A stretch of 64,000 bases of DNA from Streptomyces caelestis. Its GTDB lineage: Bacteria; Actinomycetota; Actinomycetes; Streptomycetales; Streptomycetaceae. The stretch lies in the NCBI RefSeq assembly GCF_001279005.1, contig NZ_LGCN01000240.1, forward strand, positions 124,001 to 188,000. Reading direction: 5' to 3'. The translations under genes and the position numbers were made by a program. Of this stretch, positions 37,153 through 45,876 are shown piece by piece. Position 1 is the first letter of the stretch. Each line of letters starts with the position of its first letter. Under the pieces are notes generated by a model. It saw only the letters and a list, made by a program, of their open reading frames with translations, did not search any database and had not been told where the DNA came from.

Positions 37153-37761
37153 ATGAGCACCCGCACACGACCCACCACCGCCCTCGTCCCGCCCGTGGAG
37201 GAGACCCGGTACGAGGAGGAACTGGCCCGTGGGCTCGTCGCCGCCGACGAAGAGGCGTTCGCGGCGATCTACCGGCGCTGGGGCCCGCTCGTCCACACCA
37301 TGGCCTCCCGGTCCCTCGGTGACGCCTGCGAGGCCGACGACGTGACCCAGCAGGTCTTCATCGGCGCCTGGCGCGGGCGGCACGGTTTCCGTCCGGAGCG
37401 GGGTGTGCTCGGCGCCTGGCTGGTCGGCATCACGCGCCGCAAGATCGTTGACGCACTGGCCGCCAGGACGAGGCGCCTGTCCCTCGTCGACTCGGCCGCC
37501 CACGACACCGCCCCCACCGGATCGGCCACGGGGGCGCCGGACCACGTGCTGGACCGCGTGCTGCTCGTCCAGGCCCTGGCCCGGCTTCCGCACGCCCAGC
37601 GAGAGGTGCTGTGCATGGCGTTCTACGAGGACCTGACGCAGGTCCAAATAGCGGAACGCACCGGCCTGCCCCTGGGAACGGTCAAGAGTCACACCCGCCG
37701 CGGCCTCCACCGGCTGCGGCTGGCGATCGAACAGGATCACGTGCCCGGCGCGGGTGTGTGA
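37153..37761 (+). CDS. litS: ECF sigma factor (LitS-like)
   Basis: 202 residues. Region 2 is seen as DEEAFAAIYRRWGPLVHTMA then DACEADDVTQQVFIGAWRGR, and region 4 as LARLPHAQREVLCMAFYEDL then TQVQIAERTGLPLGTVKSHT. GGAGGAG precedes the ATG. The divergent B12-binding MerR regulator makes it a LitS candidate for light-inducible transcription. Downstream DUF4397, sortase and zinc-finger genes follow in the same direction, so the last may be its anti-sigma factor. Confidence 0.83.
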   Translation: MSTRTRPTTALVPPVEETRYEEELARGLVAADEEAFAAIYRRWGPLVHTMASRSLGDACEADDVTQQVFIGAWRGRHGFRPERGVLGAWLVGITRRKIVDALAARTRRLSLVDSAAHDTAPTGSATGAPDHVLDRVLLVQALARLPHAQREVLCMAFYEDLTQVQIAERTGLPLGTVKSHTRRGLHRLRLAIEQDHVPGAGV

Positions 37762-37868
37762 CCGGACCGGAGAAGCGGTGCCTCGGACGCATCCGCGGCG
37801 CCACCCGCCCGAGAAACAGGACCGAGACCCCGCAGCGTGCGGAGACTCCGTTCGAAGGGATGATCCCC

Positions 37869-38705
37869 ATGACCTCCCGGACCCCCCTCGCCATCGCCGC
37901 CTCGGCCGGCGCCTGCGCACTCGCCCTCGGCGCGGCCGCACCCGTCATGGCGGCCCCCGACAAGGCACAGGACACGTCCATGGTGTCCGTCTTCCACGGC
38001 ATCCCCGGGATGACGGTCGACGTCTACGCCAACGGCGACGAACTGCTCAGCGACTTCGAGCCCGGCACGGTGACCGAGCCGCAGTCCCTCGATGCCGGGA
38101 CCTACGACATCCAGGTCTTCGAAGCGGGCCAGGGCCCCGACGGCACACCGGCCCTGGAGAAGGAGGTGAAGGTGACCGAGGGCGGCAACGCCACGGTCGC
38201 CGCCCATCTCTCCGCGGACGGCAAGCCCCGGCTGACGGCCTTCACCAACGACGTGTCGCAGGTGGACGCCGGCGAGGCGCGCCTGACGGTCCGCCATGTC
38301 GCGGCCGCGCCCGCCGTGGACGTACGGGCCGGCGGACAACCCGTCTTCACCGACCTGACGAACCCCGACGAGGACACCGCGGCGGTCGACGCGGGCACGG
38401 TGAACGCCGACGTCGTCCTCTCCGGGACGGACACCGTGGCCATCGGACCGGCCGACCTGAACCTCGACGAGGGCACGAGCAACGTCGTCTACGCCTGGGG
38501 CAGCGCCGAGGACAAGAACCTGGCTCTGGCCACCCAGACGTTCAACGGCATGGAATCGACGCCCAACGCCGTCCATGCGGGCGGCAGCGGCGCCGCCGTC
38601 ACCCCGAACTCCTCCGAGCAGTGGCCGGCCTGGGCGGCCGCGGCCGGAGCGGTCACGGTGACCGGCTTCCTGGTGGCTCGCCGGGTCTCGGGCCGGCGTG
38701 TCTGA
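37869..38705 (+). CDS. Secreted DUF4397-domain protein with C-terminal membrane anchor
   Basis: 278 residues. A signal peptide ends near APVMAA (residue 28). Two DUF4397 repeats follow, opening with SMVSVFHGIPGMTVDVYANG and ARLTVRHVAAAPAVDVRAGG. A Ser-rich stalk and a terminal hydrophobic helix with basic tail (WAAAAGAVTVTGFLVARRVS) give a cell-wall or membrane anchor. No LPxTG-like motif is visible although a class F sortase gene overlaps its end. The ATG at 37869 has AAGGGA eight bases upstream. Confidence 0.83.
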   Translation: MTSRTPLAIAASAGACALALGAAAPVMAAPDKAQDTSMVSVFHGIPGMTVDVYANGDELLSDFEPGTVTEPQSLDAGTYDIQVFEAGQGPDGTPALEKEVKVTEGGNATVAAHLSADGKPRLTAFTNDVSQVDAGEARLTVRHVAAAPAVDVRAGGQPVFTDLTNPDEDTAAVDAGTVNADVVLSGTDTVAIGPADLNLDEGTSNVVYAWGSAEDKNLALATQTFNGMESTPNAVHAGGSGAAVTPNSSEQWPAWAAAAGAVTVTGFLVARRVSGRRV

Positions 38706-39333
38706 CACCGCACGACGGCTGACCGTGACGGCTGTCGCCCTGGCAGCCGTCCTCGGCGTTCCGGGTCCGCCGTCGGAGCCGGGCCCGGCTCCGACGGCGG
38801 ACTTCGGAGCCGCACCGTCGGCACACCGAGCCGCGGCCGTTCCACTCGACGGCACGACGCGGCCCGGGGCCGGCACGGCCCGAAAGACGCCACCCGAGCA
38901 CGTCGAGGTCCCCGGCATCGGTCTTGCCGCGCGTGTCGAAGGCGTCGGGGTGACCCGGCAAGGAGCCCTGGCCGTCCCCGAGGACCCCTCCGTGGCAGGC
39001 TGGTACCGCTACGGCCCGGCCCCGGGGAGCCCTCGGGGGTCGGCCGTGCTCGTGGGGCACGTCGACGGCGACACGGGTGAACTCGGCGAGTTCGCCGCCC
39101 TCCGCGACGTGGAGCGCGGCGACCGCGTCGAGGTGCGGCGGGCAAAGGCGGGCCCGGCGGTCTACCGCGTCGTCTCACGTGCCACCGTGCCGAAGGACGA
39201 GCTGCCGCCGTCCGTCTTCCGCAGGAAGGGCTCTCCGGTCCTCACCCTGATCACCTGCGCGCCGCCGTTCGATCCCGGGCGGGGAGGCTACCTGGCGAAT
39301 CTCGTCGTCACGGCGGAGCCGGTGACGAACTGA
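38698..39333 (+). CDS. Class F sortase
   Basis: 211 residues. A short N-terminal hydrophobic segment and Pro/Ala linker are followed by the sortase domain. The catalytic residues are seen as His in AVLVGHVDGDTGELGEF, Cys in PVLTLITCAPPFD and Arg in the following RGGYLANLVV. The GTG start overlaps the DUF4397 stop by eight bases. This pairing is common in Streptomyces and implies the DUF4397 protein is the substrate or partner. Confidence 0.87.
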   Translation: MSDTARRLTVTAVALAAVLGVPGPPSEPGPAPTADFGAAPSAHRAAAVPLDGTTRPGAGTARKTPPEHVEVPGIGLAARVEGVGVTRQGALAVPEDPSVAGWYRYGPAPGSPRGSAVLVGHVDGDTGELGEFAALRDVERGDRVEVRRAKAGPAVYRVVSRATVPKDELPPSVFRRKGSPVLTLITCAPPFDPGRGGYLANLVVTAEPVTN

Positions 39334-39401
39334 CGGCACTCCTACGGGTCCGGCCGGCCCGTGCACGCAGCGGTACGGAGCCCGAGACACAGGAGGACGC
39401 G

Positions 39402-39839
39402 GTGGGTCACGTGGAGTCGGCGCACTTGCTGGAGCTGGCGCTGGGGCATGCGTCCGGTGACGAGGACGCCGGCGCCCTGCGGCACATTTCGACGTGTCCG
39501 CGCTGCCGGGAGGAACTGGAGCTGACGACCCGCGTGCTGACGGCCGCGCGCAACGCCGAGGCGGCGGACCTCGTGGCCGTGCCCCCCGAGCGGGTGTGGC
39601 AGGGGATCGTCCGGGAGCTGTCGTATCAGGCCGCCACGCCTTCTCAGCCCGGAGAGCGCCCCGTCCGACGGTCCGCCGCCGAGACGGCGGGCGCCGGCAC
39701 CCGCGCGGGTCTGCTCGCACTCGCTCTGGTCGTCGGCGTCGCCCTTCTCCGCCGGTTCCGGGTGAGGGCCGGCCGCGGGCCCGTCCGGCGGCTTCGGTCC
39801 CCGCGGTGGCGCCGTGCGTGCCGAGCCCGCCCCGGGTGA
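39402..39839 (+). CDS. Zinc-finger (zf-HC2) anti-sigma-like membrane protein
   Basis: 145 residues. The zf-HC2 motif is RHISTCPRCREEL near residue 27, followed by helices and one membrane segment (AGLLALALVVGVALL, about 105-120). Only an Arg-rich tail of about 25 residues lies beyond the membrane, so there is no folded extracellular sensor domain. It may be the anti-sigma factor of the ECF sigma gene 1.6 kb upstream. AGGAGG precedes the GTG start. Confidence 0.72.
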   Translation: MGHVESAHLLELALGHASGDEDAGALRHISTCPRCREELELTTRVLTAARNAEAADLVAVPPERVWQGIVRELSYQAATPSQPGERPVRRSAAETAGAGTRAGLLALALVVGVALLRRFRVRAGRGPVRRLRSPRWRRACRARPG

Positions 39840-39840
39840 C

Positions 39841-39870
39841 GGGGGCGGGGGCGCCGGTGGCCCCGCCCCC
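39841..39870. terminator. Bidirectional intrinsic terminator
   Basis: GGGGGCGGGG (39841-39850) pairs perfectly with 39861-39870. It starts two bases after the zinc-finger gene stop and faces the minus-strand gvpA end at 39942. Confidence 0.75.
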
Positions 39871-39941
39871 GGCGGAGCGGTGTCCCACGCACGGCCGGCA
39901 CGCTCGCACCGGCTGCGTTCTCCCTTCCCGTGGGCACCGCC

Positions 39942-40307
39942 CTATTTCTCCCGTGCCTCGCCGCGGGCCTGCTGGAAAGCGTCCGAGATCGTCTGCGCGG
40001 CACCGGACAGCACTCCCTTGGTCGCGCCCCGGGCCCCCGACTCCTTGATCCGTCCGGGGAGTTCGGTCAGCCCGGGCGGCTTGCGCGGTCCCGCTTCCAG
40101 ATCGAGGCGGTTGCACGCCTCGGCGAAGCGCAGGTAGGTGTCGACGCTGGCCACCACGATCCGGACATCGATCTTGAGTATCTCGATACCGACCAGGGAG
40201 ACCCGTACGAACGCATCGATCACCAGCCCCCGGTCGAGAATCAGTTCCAGTACGTCGTACAGACCGCTGGACCCTCCCCCACCGCCCTGCCGCGCCGCCA
40301 CCGTCAT
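39942..40307 (-). CDS. gvpA: Gas vesicle structural protein GvpA/GvpJ family
   Basis: 121 residues. The core from about residue 14 ([20 protein letters not shown], then [20 protein letters not shown]) is faithful GvpA, ending [18 protein letters not shown] 50-residue charged tail follows. No gvpF, gvpL, gvpN or gvpO lies within the window, so it stands alone. Many Streptomyces carry gvp genes without visible vesicles. Confidence 0.85.
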   Translation of the reverse strand: MTVAARQGGGGGSSGLYDVLELILDRGLVIDAFVRVSLVGIEILKIDVRIVVASVDTYLRFAEACNRLDLEAGPRKPPGLTELPGRIKESGARGATKGVLSGAAQTISDAFQQARGEAREK

Positions 40308-40576
40308 CGCGCCCAGCCCCTTTCCCGTGCCCTGCGGTCCCGTCCGGAGTTTCCCTTCACGTCCGGCCGTCGACATCCAGGAGCGTGGCGGCGGCCGCAC
40401 GAGGGCCCGCGGCTCCCGGTCGCCGGACGACCAGCGTCTCCCGCGCGGACGTCCGCCCCGTCCTACGCCTCGGATAACCCGGAACGGCACACTCACGCCC
40501 TGCACTGCACGCCCGAACCCGGAAAGCCTCTCCCTCCGGGAGCACGACGCCTCACCACCCACCACAGGGGCCGTCC

Positions 40577-40894
40577 TCAGCGCGGCGCGCTCTTCTGCCG
40601 CCAGGCCGTCCACGACACGTTCCACGCACCGAAGCCGTTCCCCGGGGCGACCACGCCCTCGGTCTCCTCGCCCGTGAGCTCGAACGGGTCGCCCGGCCGT
40701 ACCTGTCCGTAGCACCTGGCCGCGTCCACGTCGCTCATGCCCATGCGGACCGAACCGCGGTTGGCGTTGCCGAAGTGGGAGGCGTTCCACGGGGCGGCGT
40801 GTGCGTCCACGCCCGACCAGGTCAGCCGCGTCGAATGGTCGACCCTCTTGCCGCAGGCGCCGCCGGGGCCGACCGTCTCCTGGGGAACCGGCAC
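40577..40894 (-). pseudogene. C-terminal fragment of an L,D-transpeptidase (YkuD) with lost catalytic motif
   Basis: About 105 residues ending [20 protein letters not shown], the classic C-terminus of Streptomyces YkuD L,D-transpeptidases (WNLSWxxWxxGSA). The position of the catalytic SHGC reads [10 protein letters not shown], so both His and Cys are absent. The N-terminal half and signal peptide are missing; the sequence abuts a histidine-kinase relic on the other strand. Dead enzyme. Confidence 0.7.
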
Positions 40895-40941
40895 CGAACC
40901 GACGGCCGCGTCCGCACCGAGCCGCCCCCGGCATCCGCGCC

Positions 40942-41287
40942 CGGCTCGACCCGCGCCGCTTCGACATCGTGATCGCCGACCTCGTCGGCAACGCCCCGCG
41001 GCACGAGGGCGCGCCCGTCACCGTGAGCCCGCGCGGCGAAGCACGCTCCCCCGGCCCGCGCGTACTGGTCACACAGGTCGCCGCCAGCGGACCCGGCATC
41101 CGGCCCGACGTGCCGCCGCAGGTCTTCGACCGGTTCCACAAGGCCGACGCGGCGCGTACCCGGTCGGCGGGCAGCGGCCCGGGGCCGGCGATCGCCCGGA
41201 AGAACGTACGGCTGTACGGCGGGACCGTCCGCGCGGGGGACCTCCCCGGGGGCGGCGCAGTCTTCACCGTCGAGACACCGCTCCGCC
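40942..41287 (+). pseudogene. C-terminal HATPase fragment of a two-component histidine kinase
   Basis: The plus strand reads [20 protein letters not shown] (N-box), then [20 protein letters not shown] (G1 and F boxes) and [20 protein letters not shown] (G2) to FTVETPL. These are all blocks of a HisKA-type kinase ATPase domain. Substitutions such as GPGPA for GLGLA suggest decay. The dimerisation, sensor and membrane parts and any start codon are gone; its left end meets the L,D-transpeptidase fragment. Confidence 0.7.
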
Positions 41288-41317
41288 CGGAGGAGGCCGA
41301 CGGACGAGGCGTGCGCG

Positions 41318-41494
41318 ATGGCCGCACAGCCGGCGCTGAGCCTCGGCAGCCTGGAGGCCGTGCTCAGCGAGGCCGCCATGTCCCTCGCGAACCTCGTCCG
41401 GCTCGGGGTGGCGCCGACCACCACGCTGCTCGGGGTGACGCGGCCGGCGGCGCCCGGCCGGATGGCCGAGTCCGAGGGGACCGCTGTCGCCTGA
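41318..41494 (+). CDS. Small hypothetical protein (58 aa)
   Basis: An ATG-started frame of 58 residues ([20 protein letters not shown], then [20 protein letters not shown]) with nearly every third codon position G or C. Its bias is better than that of overlapping frames. An amphipathic helix is likely in the middle. It begins 31 bases after the histidine-kinase relic. No family is recognised; it could be a surviving fragment of a larger gene. Confidence 0.4.
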   Translation: MAAQPALSLGSLEAVLSEAAMSLANLVRLGVAPTTTLLGVTRPAAPGRMAESEGTAVA

Positions 41495-41669
41495 CGCGGC
41501 CTCCCCGCAGTGCGAAGGCGCACGCCGACGTGCCGTCACCGCGGCGTGCGGGCACCGCCGGCGGCCCCGGTGAACGTCCGTACCCGGTGGTCCGGCGCCT
41601 GCGCCGGTTCGTCCGCGGTGACGACCGCGCCGGGGCGGCCGTCTGCTTCGCTTCCCGCCGGTTCCAGCC

Positions 41670-42383
41670 TCACCGGCGGGTGAGCACGCGGAACCTGTTG
41701 CCGTCGGGGTCGGCCAGCGGCACCGCGCCGTCCCCGCCGTGGGCGGGGCCGAGGCGCTTCGCCCCGAGGGAGAGCAGGCGCTCGACCTCCGTCTGCTGGT
41801 CGTCGTCCGGCGCGAGGTCGAAGTGCAGGTCCTTGCCGGGGTCCGGCAAGAACGGCGGACCGCCCCATGTGATCTTCGTACCGCCGTGGGGGGACTGGAC
41901 GGCGGTCTCCTCCTCCTGGTCCCAGACCAGCGGCCATCCCAGCGCCCGGCTCCAGAAGTAGCCCACGGCCTGCGAACCGTCGCAGGCGAGCGCTCCGATC
42001 AAGCCGCAGCCGGCGAGGAAGGCGTTGCCCGGCTCGAGGACACAGAACTCGTTGCCCTCGGGGTCGGCGAGCACCACGTGGGAGGCGTCCGGTTCCTGGC
42101 CGACGTCGGCGTACCGCGCGCCGAGGCCGATAGCTCTGGCCACGGTTTCCCGCTGGTTCTCCGGGGAGGAGCTGGTCAGGTCGAAGTGCAGCCGGTTCTG
42201 AGCGGTCTTCCGTGCCCGGGCAGGACGGAAGCCGAGACGGTAGCCGGCGTCGTTCCCGGACAGCAGGGCGACACCGTCGTCGTAGTCGTCGGCCCCCTCC
42301 AGGCCCAGGACACCCGACCAGAACCGCGCCAGGTGTTCGGGCCGGTGCGCGTCGAAGGAGATCGCGAAGAGTCCGCTGCCCAT
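41670..42383 (-). CDS. Two-domain VOC family protein
   Basis: About 237 residues with two tandem VOC units. The first runs from ISFDAHRPEHLARFWSGVLG to VVLADPEGNEFCVLEP (about residue 120); the second ends AVPLADPDGNRFRVL. Metal-site candidates are His in NRLHFDL and DLHFDL and Glu near each end. Such paired VOC proteins are often resistance or glyoxalase-like proteins; substrate unknown. The start at 42383 is preferred; an ATG four codons upstream is also in frame. Confidence 0.83.
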   Translation of the reverse strand: MGSGLFAISFDAHRPEHLARFWSGVLGLEGADDYDDGVALLSGNDAGYRLGFRPARARKTAQNRLHFDLTSSSPENQRETVARAIGLGARYADVGQEPDASHVVLADPEGNEFCVLEPGNAFLAGCGLIGALACDGSQAVGYFWSRALGWPLVWDQEEETAVQSPHGGTKITWGGPPFLPDPGKDLHFDLAPDDDQQTEVERLLSLGAKRLGPAHGGDGAVPLADPDGNRFRVLTRR

Positions 42384-42865
42384 TGCGTCACGCATCCTCG
42401 GTCCGTCGAGTGTCCACTGCCGGAAGGACGCCGCGCCGGCGCCTCGAACGAGGATCCTACGGGCCGGCCCGCCCCGGTCGCACCCGGGTATTCCGCGGCC
42501 CCGCGTGCGGACAGCCGGGACCGTGGGGCCCGGAAGCCGTCGATCCGATGAGGGCGGCCACCCGACGACACTCCCTCGGCCGGCCGGCCGAGCGGTGGGC
42601 CGTGGAACGGGTCCCCGCTCGGACCGCCGGTGTCCCCCACCCCGAGCCGATCGGCGCACGCCTCCGTGGTACGCCCGCGCGGTCGGTTCCCGAACGCGAT
42701 CAGGACGCCGTTCCGCCAGGGCTCGGACAGCCGGGACTTGCCGGACGCGTCGCCCCGGCCGGCCCGCTCCGCGCGGCCGTCGGTCACGGAGTACGGCCCC
42801 GACCGCAACGGACGCCACTTCTCCACAGTCTTCTCATACAATCCGACTCACAATAGGGGGGAATC
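42384..42865. other. Divergent intergenic region without a recognisable gene
   Basis: About 480 bases upstream of the secreted protein gene. Frames on both strands lack domains. The AGGGGGGAA ribosome site of the next gene lies at its right end (about 42853-42861). Confidence 0.35.
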
Positions 42866-43429
42866 ATGATCCATCACGCCCGTTCGGCCCTGGCCGGCGT
42901 TCTGACCGCGGCATTCCTGGTGGCCACACCCGCCGCGGCGTCCGCGCCCGGCACGGCGGGGCCGTACACCCGGACCGTGGAGAAGGGGCACGTGCTCGCC
43001 TGCGCCGGAACAGAGGGCGGGACGCGTGTGGACATCGAGCTCTACGAGAATTCGGCCTTCGGCACCCACGTCCAGGTGTCCGTGCGGACGGCCGAGACCG
43101 TGTACGTGCGCGGCGGGGAGACGGACGGCGGCCTGTTCGACGGCGGCACGATCTCCCGCCGCCTGGTCGTCGAACCGAGGGAAGAGGCGGCCAGGTCCTC
43201 GCAGACGGTGGTCATCAGCGGTTCCTACGCGCCCGCAGGTCCGCGCGAGCGGGTCCACGAGGTGCACGACGAGCCGTTCGGCCCGGTGGTGACGAAGGGG
43301 TGGAGGGTGCCGCTGTCGGCTGTCGTCACCGTGAACGCTCTGGGACAGCGGGTCGGCCTGGCGTGCGACCCCGCCTTCGCCTTCGACCTGAGGGTCCGCC
43401 GCCCCGCCGGCAGCGTGGACCGAGCCTGA
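42866..43429 (+). CDS. Secreted hypothetical protein
   Basis: 187 residues. A clear signal peptide (MIHHARSALAGVLTAAFLVA, cleavage near AAASA) is followed by a soluble, beta-rich domain with two cysteines (VLACAG and GLACDP) that may form a disulfide. A strong ribosome site precedes the ATG. I do not recognise the family; the exported, single-domain layout suggests a small extracellular protein. Confidence 0.72.
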   Translation: MIHHARSALAGVLTAAFLVATPAAASAPGTAGPYTRTVEKGHVLACAGTEGGTRVDIELYENSAFGTHVQVSVRTAETVYVRGGETDGGLFDGGTISRRLVVEPREEAARSSQTVVISGSYAPAGPRERVHEVHDEPFGPVVTKGWRVPLSAVVTVNALGQRVGLACDPAFAFDLRVRRPAGSVDRA

Positions 43430-43622
43430 GGCAGGACCTCACTCCCGGCGACGGCGGACACCGTCCCGCCACGCGTCGTTCTCGACGCCGGGGCGCTGCC
43501 GCAGCCGGCTTCGGCCCCGTACCGCATCTCCCGGGCCCCGACATCACATCCCGACAGGCACCGGCGAACCCGATATCTCCTTTTGACCGGACGCCCGTCC
43601 TCACGAACGAGGTGACAATCCC

Positions 43623-44819
43623 ATGGACATCGTCGATCTCGCCGCGCTCGGCGAGTCGTTCACCCGCGATCCCTACCCCGTGTACGCCCGGTTACGGGCC
43701 CAGGGGCCGGTGCACCGCATCCGGATGCCGGAAGGGGGCGCGTCGGCCTGGCTCGTCGTCGGATACGAGGCCGGGCGTGCCGCCCTCGCGGACCCCAGGC
43801 TCTCGAAGGATTGGAGCAAGGCCTCCCCCGACCTGCCGCTGGGTGCCGTCTCCTCCGGCCCGCACATGCTGAGGGCCGACCCGCCGGACCACACACGGCT
43901 GCGCAAACTGGTGGCCCGGGAGTTCACCACGCGCCGGGTGGAGGAGCTCGCCCCACGCGTTCAGAAGACCACCGACGCGCTGCTGGACCGGATGCTCGCC
44001 GCCCCCGACGGGCGTGCCGACCTCGTCGAGGCGCTGTCCTTCCCGCTGCCGATCGCCGTGATCTGCGAGCTGCTCGGCGTACCGGGCCTGGACCAGGAAT
44101 CCTTCAGGACCTGGTCGAACGACGCCCTCGGGGCCTCCGACCCCGAACTCCGCAAGGCCGCAGCGGCCTCGATGGCGCAGTACCTGGCGACGCTGGTGGA
44201 AGGCAAGCGTCAGCAGCCCGGCGAGGACCTCATGAGCGCGCTGATCCACAGCTCGGAGGAGGACGGCGACAGGCTGTCCCGCGAGGAACTCCTGGGCATG
44301 GCCTGGCTGTTGCTCGTGGCCGGTCACGAGACCACCGTGAACCTCATCTCCAACGGCGCTCTCGCCCTCCTGAACCACCCGGAACAGCTGGCCGCCCTGC
44401 GCGCGGATCCCTCGCTCATGGACAACGCGATCGAGGAGATGCTGCGTTATGAGGGCCCCCTGGAGACACCCACGTTCCGCTTCACCACCGAACCCGTGTC
44501 CATCGGCGACACGGTCGTTCCGGGGGGAGGCGAACTCGTCCTCGTCGCCCTGGCCGACGCCAACCGGGATCCCGCGCGTTTCCCCGCACCCGACCGCTTC
44601 GACATCACCCGCGACGCCCGCGGCCACATGGCGTTCGGCCACGGCATCCATCACTGCCTGGGCGCCCCACTGGCCCGCCTGGAGGCGCGCATCGCCTTCA
44701 GCACCCTGCTGCACCGCTGCGCCGACCTGACCCTGGACATCCATCCGGCGGCCATCACCTGGCGGCCCGGGATGATGATCCACGGTCCGCGCAGCCTGCC
44801 CGTGCGCTTCACCCGGTAG
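43623..44819 (+). CDS. Cytochrome P450 (CYP107-like)
   Basis: 398 residues, full length. Landmarks are MLRADPPDHTRLRKLV, the I-helix oxygen-binding motif LLLVAGHETTVNLIS near residue 237, the EEMLR (ExxR) of the K helix near 275, and the heme loop FGHGIHHCLGAPLARLE with the cysteine near residue 345. It resembles CYP105/107 macrolide-type hydroxylases. No ferredoxin gene is adjacent and neighbours give no clue to the substrate. Confidence 0.92.
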   Translation: MDIVDLAALGESFTRDPYPVYARLRAQGPVHRIRMPEGGASAWLVVGYEAGRAALADPRLSKDWSKASPDLPLGAVSSGPHMLRADPPDHTRLRKLVAREFTTRRVEELAPRVQKTTDALLDRMLAAPDGRADLVEALSFPLPIAVICELLGVPGLDQESFRTWSNDALGASDPELRKAAAASMAQYLATLVEGKRQQPGEDLMSALIHSSEEDGDRLSREELLGMAWLLLVAGHETTVNLISNGALALLNHPEQLAALRADPSLMDNAIEEMLRYEGPLETPTFRFTTEPVSIGDTVVPGGGELVLVALADANRDPARFPAPDRFDITRDARGHMAFGHGIHHCLGAPLARLEARIAFSTLLHRCADLTLDIHPAAITWRPGMMIHGPRSLPVRFTR

Positions 44820-44857
44820 GCCTACGGCGAAGGAGCCGGGATCGAGCCGAACAGCAG

Positions 44858-44895
44858 TGCGGGGCCCCGCCAGGACGTGCCGGCGGGGCCCCGCA
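44858..44895. terminator. Bidirectional terminator between the P450 and the next minus-strand gene
   Basis: A perfect 13-base inverted repeat (TGCGGGGCCCCGC at 44858-44870, complement at 44883-44895) with a 12-base loop between two convergent genes. Confidence 0.75.
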
Positions 44896-44925
44896 TCCCG
44901 TGTCGTTCCCGGTTCGGCGGTCGGG

Positions 44926-45285
44926 TCAGTGGTCGGAGTAGCTGAAGTCGCCCACGGTCCAGGCACTGACATCCTCGATCGCGATGCGGTACATCCCGCC
45001 CGTCTCCGGAATGCCCACCGTGCCCTGCAGGATCCGGGCGACATGGAAGTGCAGATGCGTGGGCGGCCCGTCCTTCTCCTCGGGAGCGCCGAAGACAGCG
45101 GAGAACTCGTTCAGTTGGGCGGAATCCGTCAGCACCTCCGACACCCTCTGCCGCCACACGGCCTCAGGGGCCAGGCGACCGGTGATGACGGCGCCACCGG
45201 CGACCACGGTCAGCGACATCCGACTGCTCCGCCCGGATTCCACGAGGGCGGCGATGTTAACGATCAGCTCGTCAGGCTTCGGCAT
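44926..45285 (-). CDS. Small soluble protein, possibly GvpU-like gas-vesicle accessory
   Basis: 119 residues. The pattern of a SLTVVAGGAVITGRLAPEAV hairpin near residue 25, a middle helix (VSEVLTDSAQLNEFSAVF) and a C-terminal strand pair (GMYRIAIEDVSAWTVGDFSY) resembles GvpU-type accessory proteins. The similarity is from memory of the family and is not strong. An orphan gvpA lies 4.6 kb away. If not GvpU, it is a conserved actinomycete hypothetical. Confidence 0.5.
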   Translation of the reverse strand: MPKPDELIVNIAALVESGRSSRMSLTVVAGGAVITGRLAPEAVWRQRVSEVLTDSAQLNEFSAVFGAPEEKDGPPTHLHFHVARILQGTVGIPETGGMYRIAIEDVSAWTVGDFSYSDH

Positions 45286-45633
45286 GAGACCGGATTCTAT
45301 GCACTGGCCTGCCTTTCCGTACGAGGCCTCCCTCGGAGGGGCGCAGCGAACGGACAGAGTGCCGGCATGCGCGGAGGCGACGGTCCTTCTGATCGGCGGG
45401 CCGCCGCTCTGCCTTCGCTCCTGTGATCAGGATCTCCGGTGCGGCGAAGCGGCTCATGGTCGGCCGCGCCCTGCGCAGCAGTGAGGCCCCGGACCGCCGC
45501 CTCGGGGCCGAGCGGCTACGGGGATCGGGCACCCGCGCCTTCAGGGCGGTGGCGAGCCCGAAGGACGCGGGGCTCCACCGTTGAGCGCGCCGTCGTATGC
45601 GGCAGGAGCCGGCCGCGGGTGCCCGACGTCGGC
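45286..45633. other. Interval without a recognisable gene
   Basis: About 350 bases between two minus-strand genes. No frame has a domain or ribosome site; it probably contains the promoter of the small gene ending at 44926. Confidence 0.35.
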
Positions 45634-45876
45634 CTACGCGGCCAGTGTCTCGTCCTCGCGGGAGACGCTCGTACGGTCGGCGTACTTCGCGAGCAGGGCG
45701 TCCGCCGTGAGGAGAGCCTGCTCGGCGGTGCGGGCCCCGGTCATCACGCACAGCGTGTACGTGGCGTCTTCGAGAGCCCTGCTGGTGTAGCCGGTGGGAC
45801 GCACGTCGTGTTCGATGCGCGCCTGAGCGAAGCGTGCCAGCACGGCGCGCAGCTCCTTCTCCGCCGGAAGGATCAT
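45634..45876 (-). CDS. DUF5133-domain small protein
   Basis: 80 residues. The core SRALEDATYTLCVMTGARTA matches DUF5133 of streptomycetes. No membrane segment. The ATG at 45876 starts the family-like MILPAEKELRAVLARFAQAR, with GAGGGGAGAGG upstream. These proteins are often adjacent to regulatory STAS/HATPase genes, as here; function unknown. Confidence 0.72.
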   Translation of the reverse strand: MILPAEKELRAVLARFAQARIEHDVRPTGYTSRALEDATYTLCVMTGARTAEQALLTADALLAKYADRTSVSREDETLAA

